64,000 bases of DNA from Streptomyces sp. ISL-12 (GCF_018614415.1 NZ_JAGGOO010000078.1:62001-126000), one strand, 5' to 3'. Counted from the stretch's first letter, positions 42,710 to 54,222 are shown. A program made the numbers and translations. Notes: generated from the letters alone by a model not told the origin.

Positions 42710-45700
42710 GTGACTCAGTCCGCAGCTGCTGCCTACCTCCGGTTCCCGCATCCACACGGTGAGTTGACCGCCTTCACCGCCGAGGACGACGTGTGGCTCG
42801 CGCCCCTCGACGGGGGACGCGCCTGGCGGGTCAGCGCCGACAACACCCCCGTCACCCAGCCGCGCATCTCGCCCGACGGCACCACGGTCGCCTGGACCTC
42901 CACCCGGGACGGTGCCCCCGAGGTGCACGTCGCGCCGGTCGACGGCGGCCCGTCCCGGCGCCTGACGTACTGGGGCAGCTTCAGGACGCAGGTCTGCGGC
43001 TGGCTGCCGGACGGCCGGGTACTGGCCATCAGCACCTACGGCCAGGCCAGCCTGCGCCGCACCTGGGCCCGCGCGGTCCCGCTGGACGGCGGCCCCGCCG
43101 AGACCCTGCCCTACGGCCCCGTCGGTGACGTCGCGTTCGGCCCGCACACCGTGCTGCTGTCCGCGCCGATGGGCCGCGAGGCCGCCTGGTGGAAGCGGTA
43201 CCGGGGCGGTACGGCGGGCAAGCTGTGGATCGACGCCGAGGACGACGGGGAGTTCGTACGGCTCCACGCCGGTCTGGACGGCAACATCGAGTACCCCTTC
43301 TGGGTCGGGATGGGGGTCCCCCCGGTCGAGCGCAGCCGAGACTGGGGGAGGCTCGCGTTCCTCTCCGACCACGAGGGCACCGGCGCGGTGTACTCCTCCC
43401 TCGCCGACGGCACCGACCTGCGCCGCCACACCCCCCTCGGGGGCTTCTACGCCCGGCACGCGGCCACCGACGGCACCCGCGTCGTCTACTCCAGCGCCGG
43501 TGAGCTGTGGACGCTGGACGACCTGGACGGCGCCGAACCCCGCCGCCTCGACGTACGGCTCGGCGGCCCGCGCGTCGACCTCCAGCCCTACCCGGTCAAC
43601 GCCGCCCGCTGGTTCGGCTCCGCCTCCCCCGACCACACCGGGCGCGGCAGCGCCGTCGCCGTGCGCGGCGGCGTGCACTGGGTCACCCACCGCTCCGGCC
43701 CCGCCCGCGCCCTCGCCGCGACTCCCGGTGTCCGGGCCCGGCTGCCGCGCGCCTTCCGCGCCGACGGCGAGCAGTGGGCGGTGTGGGTGACCGACGCCGA
43801 GGGCGAGGACGCCCTGGAGTTCGCGCCCGCCACCGGCCTGCTGCCCGGCGCCACCCCGCGCCGCCTCGCCGCCGGACGGCTCGGCCGCGTCCTCGGCCTC
43901 GCGATGGCCCCCGACGGCAGCAAGGCCGCCGTCGCCTCCCACGACGGCCGGGTCCTGCTCGTCGAGCGGGCCACCGGCGAGGTCCGCGAGGTCGACCGCA
44001 GCGAGGACGGCGACGCCCGGGGCCTGGTCTTCTCGCCGGACTCCGCCTGGCTGGCCTGGTCCCACCCCGGGCCCCGCCCCCTGTCCCAGCTCAAGCTCGC
44101 CAACACCACCGACCTCACGGTCACCGAGGCGACCCCGCTGCGTTTCCAGGACTACGCCCCCGCCTTCACCCTCGACGGCAAGCACCTGGCGTTCCTCTCC
44201 ACCCGCTCCTTCGACCCGGTCTACGACGAGCACGTCTTCGACCTGGGCTTCGTCGAGGGCACCCGCCCGCACCTGATCACGCTGGCCGCGACCACGCCGT
44301 CGCCGTTCGGCCCGCAGCGCCACGGCCGCCCCTTCGAGACCTCCGACAAGGAGGGCACCCCCGACAGCGAGGGCGCCCCCACCACCCGCGTCGACCTCGA
44401 AGGACTCGCCGACCGGATCGTGCCCTTCCCGGTCGAGGCCGCCCGCTACTCCGGCCTGCGCGCCGCCAAGGACGGCGTGCTGTGGCTGCGCCACCCGGTC
44501 ACCGGCGTCCTCGGCGCCTCCCGGGCCACCCCCGAGGACCCCGACCCGGGGACCGAGCTGGAGCGCTACGACCTCGCCCAGCAGCGCGTCGAGCACCTGG
44601 CCTCGGACGCCGACCGCTTCACCGTCAGCGGCGACGGCAAACGCGTCCTGCTGTGGACCGACGGCCGCCTCAAGGTCGTCCCCAGCGACCGCCGCGCCTC
44701 CAACGACGACGACAGCGACACCAACATCACCGTCGACCTCTCCCGCGTCCTGGGGACCGTCGACCCGGCGGCCGAGTGGCGGCAGATGTACGAGGAGACC
44801 GGCCGCGTCATGCGGGACCACTTCTGGCGGCCCGACATGAGCGGCGTCGACTGGGACGGCGTACTGGACCGCTACCGCCCCGTCCTCGACCGCGTCGCCA
44901 CCCACGACGACCTGGTCGACCTCCTCTGGGAGGTGCAGGGCGAGCTGGGCACCTCGCACGCCTACGTCGTCCCGCGCGGCGGCCACGGCCACGGCGCCCG
45001 GCAGGGCCTGCTCGGCGCCGACCTCTCCCGCCACGAGGACGGCACCTGGCGCGTCGACCACGTGCTGCCCTCGGAGACCTCCGACCCGCACGCCCGCTCC
45101 CCGCTCGCCGCACCCGGCGTCGCGGTACGCGCCGGGGACGCGATCGTCGCCGTCTCCGGCCGCCCCGTCGACCCGGTCACCGGCCCCGGCCCGCTCCTCG
45201 TCGGCACGGCGGGCACCCCGGTCGAGCTGACCGTCCTGCCCGCCGGCGGCGGCGAGGCCCGGCACGTCGTGGTCGTCCCCGTCGCCGACGAGGAACCCCT
45301 GCGCTACCACGCCTGGGTCGCCGACCGCCGGGCCCGCGTCCACGAACTGTCCGGCGGCCGGCTCGGCTACCTCCACGTCCCCGACATGCAGGCCCCCGGC
45401 TGGGCCCAGATCCACCGCGACCTGGCCGTCGAGGTCGCCCGCGAGGGCCTGGTCGTCGACGTCCGGGAGAACCGCGGTGGCCACACCTCCCAGCTCGTCG
45501 TCGAGAAACTGGCCCGCCGGATCGTCGGCTGGGGCGTGCCGCGCGGCATGCGGCCCTACAGCTATCCGCAGGACGCCCCGCGCGGCCCGGTCGTCGCCGT
45601 CGCCAACGAGTTCTCCGGCTCCGACGGCGACATCGTCAACGCCGCGATCAAGGCCCTCGGCCTCGGCCCCGTCGTCGGCACCCGCACCTGGGGCGGCGTC

Positions 45701-45946
45701 ATCGGCATCGACAGCCGCTACCAGCTGGTCGACGGCACACTGGTCACCCAGCCGAAGTACGCCTTCTGGCTGGAGGGCTACGAGTGGGGCGTGGAGAACC
45801 ACGGCGTCGATCCGGACGTGGAGGTGGAGCAACGCCCGCAGGACCACGCGGCGGGCCGGGACCCCCAGTTGGACGAGGCGGTACGACTGGCACTCGAGGC
45901 TCTGGAGACGGTACCGGCGAAGACGCCCCCGGGCCTGCCCTCCTAG
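42710..45946 (+). CDS. Tricorn-type protease (S41 family)
   Basis: A 1078-residue cytoplasmic protease. Repeated WD-like blades (AEDDVWLAPLDGGRAWRVSA, ISPDGTTVAWTSTRDGAPEV and later LVFSPDSAWLAW) form the beta-propeller pair up to about residue 680. A core helical domain, a PDZ domain (about 790-870) and the S41 catalytic domain follow. Aligning with archaeal tricorn from memory, H750 (ELGTSHAYV), S971 (NEFSGSDGD) and E1029 (GVENHGVDPD) correspond to H746, S965 and E1023, so the triad is intact. Tricorn trims peptides released by the proteasome. GTG 42710 is supported by its promoter spacing. Confidence 0.94.
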   Translation: MTQSAAAAYLRFPHPHGELTAFTAEDDVWLAPLDGGRAWRVSADNTPVTQPRISPDGTTVAWTSTRDGAPEVHVAPVDGGPSRRLTYWGSFRTQVCGWLPDGRVLAISTYGQASLRRTWARAVPLDGGPAETLPYGPVGDVAFGPHTVLLSAPMGREAAWWKRYRGGTAGKLWIDAEDDGEFVRLHAGLDGNIEYPFWVGMGVPPVERSRDWGRLAFLSDHEGTGAVYSSLADGTDLRRHTPLGGFYARHAATDGTRVVYSSAGELWTLDDLDGAEPRRLDVRLGGPRVDLQPYPVNAARWFGSASPDHTGRGSAVAVRGGVHWVTHRSGPARALAATPGVRARLPRAFRADGEQWAVWVTDAEGEDALEFAPATGLLPGATPRRLAAGRLGRVLGLAMAPDGSKAAVASHDGRVLLVERATGEVREVDRSEDGDARGLVFSPDSAWLAWSHPGPRPLSQLKLANTTDLTVTEATPLRFQDYAPAFTLDGKHLAFLSTRSFDPVYDEHVFDLGFVEGTRPHLITLAATTPSPFGPQRHGRPFETSDKEGTPDSEGAPTTRVDLEGLADRIVPFPVEAARYSGLRAAKDGVLWLRHPVTGVLGASRATPEDPDPGTELERYDLAQQRVEHLASDADRFTVSGDGKRVLLWTDGRLKVVPSDRRASNDDDSDTNITVDLSRVLGTVDPAAEWRQMYEETGRVMRDHFWRPDMSGVDWDGVLDRYRPVLDRVATHDDLVDLLWEVQGELGTSHAYVVPRGGHGHGARQGLLGADLSRHEDGTWRVDHVLPSETSDPHARSPLAAPGVAVRAGDAIVAVSGRPVDPVTGPGPLLVGTAGTPVELTVLPAGGGEARHVVVVPVADEEPLRYHAWVADRRARVHELSGGRLGYLHVPDMQAPGWAQIHRDLAVEVAREGLVVDVRENRGGHTSQLVVEKLARRIVGWGVPRGMRPYSYPQDAPRGPVVAVANEFSGSDGDIVNAAIKALGLGPVVGTRTWGGVIGIDSRYQLVDGTLVTQPKYAFWLEGYEWGVENHGVDPDVEVEQRPQDHAAGRDPQLDEAVRLALEALETVPAKTPPGLPS

Positions 45947-46025
45947 GGGGCACCTAGGGGGTGTCCGCACCCGGCGACGATACGCTTACGATCACCACCT
46001 GACCCGCCCGAAGGAGCACCCGCAC

Positions 46026-46379
46026 ATGCCAGGGGACCCCCAGGAAGACTGCCTCTTCTGCAAGATCGCCGCCGGCCATATCCCCGCGACCATCGTCCGC
46101 GAGACGGAGACGACCGTCGCCTTCCGCGACATCAATCCCCAGGCCCCCACGCACGTCCTGGTGATCCCCAAGGCCCACTACAAGGACGCCGCCGCCCTCG
46201 CCGCCGGCGCCCCGGAACTCGCCGCCGACGTCCTGCGCGAGACCCAGGCCGTCGCCGACGACGAGAAACTCGACAGCTACCGCATCGTCTTCAACACCGG
46301 TGCCGGCGCCGGACAGACCGTCTGGCACACGCACGCCCACGTCCTCGGCGGCCGTGGCCTCCAGTGGCCCCCCGGATAA
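46026..46379 (+). CDS. HIT-family nucleotide hydrolase
   Basis: A 117-residue HINT-type protein with zinc-type cysteines in DCLFCKIAAGHIPA and the histidine triad TVWHTHAHVLGG near the C-terminus. Hint proteins hydrolyse adenosine phosphoramidates. GAAGGAGCACCCGCAC precedes ATG 46026, a good ribosome site. The next gene begins 3 bases after the stop, so the two are probably coupled. Confidence 0.95.
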   Translation: MPGDPQEDCLFCKIAAGHIPATIVRETETTVAFRDINPQAPTHVLVIPKAHYKDAAALAAGAPELAADVLRETQAVADDEKLDSYRIVFNTGAGAGQTVWHTHAHVLGGRGLQWPPG

Positions 46380-46382
46380 GCC

Positions 46383-47288
46383 TTGTCCGTACGCGAACTC
46401 GTCGTCCTCGGCACCGCCAGCCAGGTCCCGACCCGCCACCGCAATCACAACGGCTACTTCCTGCGCTGGGACAGCGACGGCATCCTGTTCGACCCCGGCG
46501 AGGGCACCCAGCGCCAGATGGTGCGCGCCGGGGTCGCCGCCCACGACCTGAACCGGATCTGCGTCACCCACTTCCACGGCGACCACAGCCTGGGCCTGGC
46601 CGGTGTGATCCAGCGCGTCAACCTCGACCGCGTCCCGCACGAGGTCACCGCCCACTACCCCCGCTCCGGGCAGCGCTTCCTCGACCGCCTCCGCTACGCC
46701 ACCGCCTACCGCGAGACGGTCGCCCTCACCGAGGCCCCGGTCGACACGGACGGGGTCCTGGCCCGCACCCCCGCCTACACCCTCGACGCCCACCGCCTCT
46801 CGCACCCCGTCGAGTCCTACGGCTACCGCCTCACCGAGCCCGACGGCCGCCGCATGCTGCCCGACCGCCTCGCCGCGCACGGCATCCAGGGACCGGACGT
46901 CGGCCGCCTCCAGCGCGAGGGCGTACTGAACGGCGTCTCGCTCGACGACGTCAGCGAACCCCGCCGCGGCCAGCGCTTCGCGTTCGTCATGGACACCCGC
47001 CTCTGCGACGGCGTCTACGCGCTCGCCGACGGCTGCGACCTGCTGGTCATCGAGTCGACCTTCCTCGACGAGGACGAGACCCTCGCCGTCGAGCACGGCC
47101 ACCTCACCGCCGGGCAGGCGGCCCGCGTGGCCCGCGACGCCGGGGTGCGCCACCTCGTCCTCACCCACTTCAGCCAGCGTTACTCCGAGCCGGAGGAGTT
47201 CGAGCGGCAGGCACGGGCCGCCGGATACGAGGGCGAGCTGACCGTGGCCCGTGACCTGCTGCGGGTGCCGGTTCCGAAACGTCGGTAA
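46383..47288 (+). CDS. RNase Z-like metallo-beta-lactamase protein
   Basis: A 301-residue protein of the RNase Z/ElaC group. It opens ELVVLGTASQVPTRHRNHNG with FDPGEGTQRQMVRAG, and has the zinc motif VTHFHGDHSLGLAG, FVMDTRLCDG, LLVIESTFLDEDE, EHGHLTAGQAARVA and LTHFSQRY. The PxKVxxL-type exosite expected of tRNA 3'-processing enzymes is not distinct, so tRNase activity is likely but not certain. The start is TTG 46383, directly after the HIT gene stop; no other start is close enough to the conserved N-terminus. Confidence 0.85.
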   Translation: MSVRELVVLGTASQVPTRHRNHNGYFLRWDSDGILFDPGEGTQRQMVRAGVAAHDLNRICVTHFHGDHSLGLAGVIQRVNLDRVPHEVTAHYPRSGQRFLDRLRYATAYRETVALTEAPVDTDGVLARTPAYTLDAHRLSHPVESYGYRLTEPDGRRMLPDRLAAHGIQGPDVGRLQREGVLNGVSLDDVSEPRRGQRFAFVMDTRLCDGVYALADGCDLLVIESTFLDEDETLAVEHGHLTAGQAARVARDAGVRHLVLTHFSQRYSEPEEFERQARAAGYEGELTVARDLLRVPVPKRR

Positions 47289-47296
47289 AGTCCCCG

Positions 47297-47302
47297 TACC
47301 AT
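47297..47302 (+). promoter_or_regulatory. -10 of the adenine deaminase gene
   Basis: TACCAT ends 6 bases before ATG 47309, a leaderless layout. It indicates a promoter separate from the RNase Z-like gene, whose stop is at 47286-47288. Confidence 0.55.
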
Positions 47303-47308
47303 TCTGTG

Positions 47309-48301
47309 ATGCCCCTGCCCAAAGCTGAACTGCACCTGCACATCGAAGGCACCCTGGAGCCGGAGCTGGCCTTCGAGCTGGCCGCCCGCAACGGTGTCGC
47401 CCTGCGTTACCCGGACACCGAGGCCCTGCGCGAGGCGTACCGCTTCGCCGACCTCCAGTCCTTCCTGAACCTGTACTACGAGCTGATGGCGGTCCTGCGC
47501 ACCGAGCGGGACTTCGAGGACCTCGCCAACGCCTACCTGGCCCGCGCCGCCGCGCAGGGCGTGCGGCACGCGGAGATCTTCTTCGACCCGCAGGCGCACA
47601 CCGCCCGGGGCGTCGCGCTCGGCACCGTCGTCGAGGGGCTGTGGCGGGCGCTCGGCCGCAGCCGGGAGAACCACGGCGTCTCCACCCGGCTGATCCTGTG
47701 CTTCCTGCGCGACCAGCCCGCCGACGCGGCCCTGGAGACGCTGACCGCCGCCCGCCCCTACCTGGACCGCATCACCGGCATCGGCCTGGACTCCGCCGAG
47801 GTCGGGCACCCGCCGGCCAAGTTCCGCGAGGTCTACGCCGAGGCCGCGGCCCTCGGGCTGCGCCGGGTCGCGCACGCCGGCGAGGAGGGCCCGCCGGCCT
47901 ACATCACCGAGTCCCTGGACGTGCTCGGCGTCGAGCGGATCGACCACGGCCTGCGCTGCGCCGAGGACCCGGCACTCGTCGAACGGCTGGTGCGCGACCG
48001 CGTCCCGCTGACCCTGTGCCCCCTGTCCAACGTCCGGCTGCGCACCGTCGAAACCCTCGCCGACCACCCGCTGCCCGCCCTGCTCGACGCCGGGCTGCTG
48101 TGCACGGTCAACTCCGACGACCCCGCCTACTTCGGCGGCTACGCGGGCGACAACTTCGACGCCGTACGGGACACGCTGGGCCTCGGTGAGGACCGCCTGC
48201 GCGAACTGGCCCGCAACTCCTTCCTCGCCTCCTTCCTGGAGGACGACGAGGAGCTGCGGGCCACGTACCTCGCCGAGGTGGAGGCGTACGTCTTCCCCTA
48301 G
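47309..48301 (+). CDS. Adenine deaminase (adenosine deaminase superfamily)
   Basis: A 330-residue TIM-barrel metal-dependent deaminase. Zinc ligands are in LHLHIEGTLEPEL, HAGEEGPPAYI, ERIDHGLRC and NSDDPAYFGGY. The HIEGTLEPEL opening, FFDPQAHTARGV, and VGLDSSEVGHPPAKF-like GIGLDSAEVGHPPAKF are characteristic of the adenine rather than adenosine deaminase subgroup as I remember it. It would convert adenine to hypoxanthine in purine salvage. It converges with the MFS gene, leaving 13 bp. Confidence 0.85.
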   Translation: MPLPKAELHLHIEGTLEPELAFELAARNGVALRYPDTEALREAYRFADLQSFLNLYYELMAVLRTERDFEDLANAYLARAAAQGVRHAEIFFDPQAHTARGVALGTVVEGLWRALGRSRENHGVSTRLILCFLRDQPADAALETLTAARPYLDRITGIGLDSAEVGHPPAKFREVYAEAAALGLRRVAHAGEEGPPAYITESLDVLGVERIDHGLRCAEDPALVERLVRDRVPLTLCPLSNVRLRTVETLADHPLPALLDAGLLCTVNSDDPAYFGGYAGDNFDAVRDTLGLGEDRLRELARNSFLASFLEDDEELRATYLAEVEAYVFP

Positions 48302-48314
48302 CTCACCCGGCAGT

Positions 48315-49640
48315 TCACCCGGCCGAGGGCCCCTGCTGGCGGGGCCCCGCCGTGCCGTAGGCCCGCCGGACGGGAACGGCCGCGCCGTCCACCGGGATCT
48401 CCACGACCGGCTGCTCCGGCGCCCCGACCTCCGGCACCGCCCCGCTCGGCGTGCCGGTGGTCGCGGCGACCACGGCGGCCGCGTGACCGCCGCGCCGGCG
48501 GACCGCGCCGGGCAGCAGCGGACGCCCGCCGGTGTGCAGGGCCACGGCCGTCATCGGCACGGCGATCAGCAGCAGTCCGGCGCCGAGGACCACGCCCATG
48601 CCCGCGAACCCGGCCTGCGCGGCCAGCACACTGCCGGTCAGCGGCCCGGCCGAGGTGCCCAGCGAGGACGCCGAGCCGATGAGCACCGCCCACCGGCCGC
48701 GCGGATCGAGCGAGGCGGCGAGGCCGATCAGATAGGACAGCACCACCGGGTAGAGGGTGTTCCAGACGATCTCCCCGGCCGTGAAGGAGACGGGCCCGGT
48801 CGCGGACGCGGTCAGCGCGATGCACCCGGCGATCAGCACCGTCCCGGCGCCCACCGGCACCGCGCGCCCCAGCCGGGCGCCGAGCGCCCCGGCGGTCAGC
48901 ACCCCGACCAGTCCCGCGCCCAGCGCCGCCGCGAGGACCGCGCCGAGCGCGGCCTCGCCGAGGTGCGCCTGTTCCAGGCCGATCCGGCTGCTCACGCCCC
49001 ACAGGGAGTTCTGCGCGAGCGACCAGCACACCATCGCGCCGGCGAGGACCAGTCCGGAGCGGCGGCGGGGGAGCGGGGCCCGCTCGTGACCGGCCGTCAC
49101 GTCCCGGGTCGGGCCGGGCAGCCGGCCGGTCAGCGGCCACACGGCGAGCGCGGTCAGCGCTATGGCGGCCAGCGGCAGCCCGTGGCCGGACCCGAGGTGC
49201 GGGACGGTCAGGTAGACGGCGGCGGCCAGCGCGGAGACGGACAACAGGCCGAGCGTGGACGCCCGGTGGGGGTCCTTCTCGGCGGCGATCCGGGTGGCGG
49301 CGACCGTCGTCGCCGTACCCGACCCGAACCCGCCCACGACCGCGCCGGCCACGACGCCCGGTACGGAGGCGGTGAGCGCGGCGGCGCCGTAGCCGAGCGC
49401 GGCCAGGGCGAGGCCCAGCCGGGCCAGGGTCCGGGCGCCGGCCCGCTCCACGCGGGAGGCGAGCAGGAATCCGGCCGACGCCGAGCTGAGCAGCAGCGCG
49501 CTGCCGACGGCACCGGCCTGGGTGGCGGTCAGGGGGAGCCCGGCGTCCAGTCTGCCGACGGTGGTGGGCAGCAGGTACGGGGCGAGGTACCCGGCCGTGA
49601 AAAGGGCGACGAGGGGCCAGGGGGTGGTGCGGGCGAACAC
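48315..49640 (-). CDS. Major facilitator superfamily transporter
   Basis: A protein of about 441 residues with some twelve hydrophobic helices, from WPLVALFTAGYLAPYLLP to GMGVVLGAGLLLIAVPMTAV, and a 65-residue Pro/Ala/Val-rich cytoplasmic tail. The cytoplasmic loop after helix 2 (ASRVERAGARTLARLG) is MFS-like. The substrate is unknown. GTG 49640, with GGGA 6 bases upstream, is my choice; TTG 49652 is an alternative, and further upstream codons are not membrane-like. A Crp-like site lies 130 bp upstream, so carbon or cAMP control is possible. Confidence 0.85.
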   Translation of the reverse strand: MFARTTPWPLVALFTAGYLAPYLLPTTVGRLDAGLPLTATQAGAVGSALLLSSASAGFLLASRVERAGARTLARLGLALAALGYGAAALTASVPGVVAGAVVGGFGSGTATTVAATRIAAEKDPHRASTLGLLSVSALAAAVYLTVPHLGSGHGLPLAAIALTALAVWPLTGRLPGPTRDVTAGHERAPLPRRRSGLVLAGAMVCWSLAQNSLWGVSSRIGLEQAHLGEAALGAVLAAALGAGLVGVLTAGALGARLGRAVPVGAGTVLIAGCIALTASATGPVSFTAGEIVWNTLYPVVLSYLIGLAASLDPRGRWAVLIGSASSLGTSAGPLTGSVLAAQAGFAGMGVVLGAGLLLIAVPMTAVALHTGGRPLLPGAVRRRGGHAAAVVAATTGTPSGAVPEVGAPEQPVVEIPVDGAAVPVRRAYGTAGPRQQGPSAG

Positions 49641-49769
49641 GGGCGTTCCCAAGGCATGCGAAAGGAAGCGGTCAGGGAAGTGCAAAGAAAGGAGAGACTG
49701 CGACCTTTGATTGACAGGCGCGCGGGCAATTTGTATCAAGCGCGGGCAGGCGCGAGCGAAACCAGATGA

Positions 49770-49783
49770 TGTGATCTAGGTCA
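49770..49783. promoter_or_regulatory. Crp-like binding site
   Basis: GTGATCTAGGTCAC fits the Streptomyces Crp motif GTG-N6-GNCAC and is a near-perfect palindrome, also very close to the E. coli CRP site TGTGATCTAGATCACA. It is in the intergenic region upstream of the MFS gene (minus strand). Confidence 0.6.
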
Positions 49784-49784
49784 C

Positions 49785-49799
49785 TGTATGGTTTGCATA
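49785..49799. promoter_or_regulatory. Inverted repeat beside the Crp-like site
   Basis: GTATG-N5-CATAC, one base from the Crp-like site. It could be a second operator for the MFS gene or its promoter region. The local A/T content is unusually high for this window. Confidence 0.4.
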
Positions 49800-49800
49800 C

Positions 49801-50251
49801 CGGGAAGCCGGGTAGCAGTTGGCGCTGCCGCGGGTCGGCCGACCCGTTCCCGCCCGGAACGGGCACCTCCGCTTTCGCCCGGATCTCCCGCGTCACCGCG
49901 ACGATCCGCCGCTCGTGCGCGGCGTCAGCCGGGCCACGGCACCGAGCAACTGATCGCGTCCTGGACGGGGTTGTCGTAGCGCGGCGCGAAGCCGACGATG
50001 CCGAGGACGCCGGCGTGGCCTCGGCGGTCACCGCGCCCGTGTGACAGGAGAGGAAGCCAGGGCCCGGCCGACGCACCCGGCATCCAGCGGTCGACGGAAC
50101 CCCGGACACCACCAGGGGTCGACCGGTGCCCGCCCTGCACCTCGCGCGGTACGCGCACCGATCCGCCCCGGCGCCCGGCGCGACGGCCGACGGACCGTCG
50201 GTGCCGTGGTGCACACTGGCCTGCATCCGCACCACGTCAGGGAGCGCACAC
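49801..50251. other. Intergenic stretch without a supported gene
   Basis: About 450 bp between the regulatory sites and the PfkB kinase start. Open frames exist on both strands, but none has a ribosome site, a family-like sequence or codon bias better than chance for this GC content. GTCAC-N9-GTGAC near 50027-50045 can form a small hairpin. I see no other structure. Confidence 0.6.
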
Positions 50252-51400
50252 GTGACCGCCTCCATCGCGCCCTTCGGAGAGGGGCACCACCGTCACCCGG
50301 GCGCCGGCCCGTCGGCCGACCCGCTGGCCGCCCTGCGCGCCCCCGGCGACCCGCCCGTCGACGTCTACCTCACCGGCACCGTCTTCCTCGACATCATCTT
50401 CACCGGCCTCGACTCCGCCCCGGTGCGCGGCACCGAGTCCTGGGCCCGCGGGATGGGATCGAGTCCCGGCGGCGTCGCCAACATGGCCACCGCCCTGGCC
50501 CGCCTCGGCCTGCGCACCTCGCTCGCCGCGGCCTTCGGCGACGACCACTACGGCGACTACTGCTGGGACGCCCTCGAACAGGGCGAGGGCATCGACCTGT
50601 CCCCCTCCCGCACCGTCCCCGGCTGGCACTCGCCGGTGACGGTCTCCATGGCGTACGAGGGGGAACGCACGATGGTCTCCCACGGCCACGAGGCCCCCGC
50701 CGAGGAACAGCCCGCCCCCGGCTGCCCCCCACGCGCGCGCGGCGCCGTCGCCTCCCTCACCCCCGGCGTCCGCGCCCCCTGGATCGCCCGCGCCGCCGCG
50801 CACGGCACCCGCGTCTTCGCCGACGTCGGCTGGGACGACACCGGCGCCTGGGACCTGGCCGCCCTGCCCGACCTGGCGCACTGCGAGGCGTTCCTGCCCA
50901 ACGCCGAGGAGGCGATGCGCTACACCGGCACCGACTGCCCGCGCGCCGCCGCCCACGCCCTCACCGAGCACGTACCGCTGGCCGTCGTCACCCTCGGCGC
51001 GGAGGGCGCCTACGCGGTGGACCGGCGCACGGGAGAGACCGCCGAGGTCCCCGCCATCGCCGTGGAGGCCCTCGACCCGACCGGCGCCGGGGACGTCTTC
51101 GTCGCCGGGTTCGTCACCGGCACCCTGGCCGGCTGGCCGCTCGCCGACCGCCTCGCCTTCGCCGGGCTGACCGCCGCCCTCTCCGTCCAGGAGTTCGGCG
51201 GCTCCCTGTCCGCGCCCGGCTGGTCCGAGGTCGGCGCCTGGTGGCGCGAGGTGCGGTCGGTCGACGACCAGGACCCGGCGGCCCTGTCCCGGTACGCCTT
51301 CCTGGCCGACCTCGTGCCCGACGGCGGCCCCTGCCACGCGGCCCGCCCGTGGCCGCTGCGCCGCGCGGTCCCCACGATCGGCTTCCGCACACCGCAGTGA
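50252..51400 (+). CDS. PfkB-family carbohydrate kinase
   Basis: A 382-residue ribokinase-like enzyme. It has VDVYLTGTVFLDIIFTGLDS at the N-terminus, the sugar-binding GMGSSPGGVANMATALARLG, and the C-terminal PfkB signature DPTGAGDVFVAGFVTGTLAG with the catalytic Asp. The substrate sugar is not evident; the ribokinase or fructokinase groups both fit. GTG 50252 is preceded by GGGAG with 7 bases of spacing. An upstream extension to 50126 is not family-like. Confidence 0.9.
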   Translation: MTASIAPFGEGHHRHPGAGPSADPLAALRAPGDPPVDVYLTGTVFLDIIFTGLDSAPVRGTESWARGMGSSPGGVANMATALARLGLRTSLAAAFGDDHYGDYCWDALEQGEGIDLSPSRTVPGWHSPVTVSMAYEGERTMVSHGHEAPAEEQPAPGCPPRARGAVASLTPGVRAPWIARAAAHGTRVFADVGWDDTGAWDLAALPDLAHCEAFLPNAEEAMRYTGTDCPRAAAHALTEHVPLAVVTLGAEGAYAVDRRTGETAEVPAIAVEALDPTGAGDVFVAGFVTGTLAGWPLADRLAFAGLTAALSVQEFGGSLSAPGWSEVGAWWREVRSVDDQDPAALSRYAFLADLVPDGGPCHAARPWPLRRAVPTIGFRTPQ

Positions 51401-51552
51401 GCAACTGCCGTGAGCGGACCGGAGGGGGCGGACCACGGTGATACGAAAACTCCTACGGTGTTGTCAGTCCACCGTCGTACCCTGGAACACGCGAGGCCGC
51501 CCTCAGCGTGCGGCCATGACGAGGAGGAACCGCAGGCCTTGAGCGCCGGCCC

Positions 51553-53712
<2,160 letters not shown>

Positions 53713-53724
53713 ACCAGCACGACC

Positions 53725-54222
53725 ATGTCGATCGACGTCAACAACGAGTCCGGAACCGAGGTCGACGAGCAGGCGATCCTCGACATCGCCCGCTACGCGC
53801 TCGCGCGGATGCGCATCCACCCGCTCTCCGAGCTCTCGGTGATCGTCGTGGACGCCGACGCCATGGAGCAGCTCCACATCCAGTGGATGGACCTCCCCGG
53901 CCCCACCGATGTCATGTCCTTCCCGATGGACGAGCTGCGTCCGCCGTCCAAGGACGACGACGAGCCGCCGCAGGGCCTGCTCGGCGACATCGTGCTCTGC
54001 CCCGAGGTCGCCGAGAAGCAGGGCAAGGAGGCCGAGACGCGGCACACCATGGACGAGGAGCTGCAACTGCTCACCGTCCACGGTGTGCTGCACCTGCTCG
54101 GCTACGACCACGAGGAACCGGACGAGAAGGCCGAGATGTTCGGCCTCCAGGCGGCCATCGTGGACGGCTGGCGCGCGGAGAAGGGCCTCACCGGCCCGTC
54201 CCCGGCCCCGACCGTCTCATGA
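53725..54222 (+). CDS. ybeY: Endoribonuclease YbeY
   Basis: A 165-residue single-strand-specific endoribonuclease for 16S rRNA 3'-end maturation and quality control. The zinc motif HGVLHLLGYDH (three His) is complete, with PTDVMSFPMDEL and LGDIVLCPEVAEKQ upstream as in the family. It follows phoH by 12 bp and overlaps the next gene by 4 bases (ATGA), forming the conserved phoH-ybeY-corC-era unit. The N-terminal MSIDVNNESG is typical. Confidence 0.97.
   Translation: MSIDVNNESGTEVDEQAILDIARYALARMRIHPLSELSVIVVDADAMEQLHIQWMDLPGPTDVMSFPMDELRPPSKDDDEPPQGLLGDIVLCPEVAEKQGKEAETRHTMDEELQLLTVHGVLHLLGYDHEEPDEKAEMFGLQAAIVDGWRAEKGLTGPSPAPTVS

Noticed and set aside
42101..45970. Very long open frame antisense to the tricorn protease gene
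   Set aside because: Its translation is a Gly/Val/Asp/Arg-rich shadow with no family motif, which is what high third-position GC produces. The plus-strand tricorn has complete domains and catalytic residues.
49672..50265. Minus-strand frame of about 197 codons in the intergenic region before the PfkB gene
   Set aside because: No Shine-Dalgarno, no recognisable domain, and it runs through the Crp-like site and the MFS promoter region. Kept as an intergenic region.
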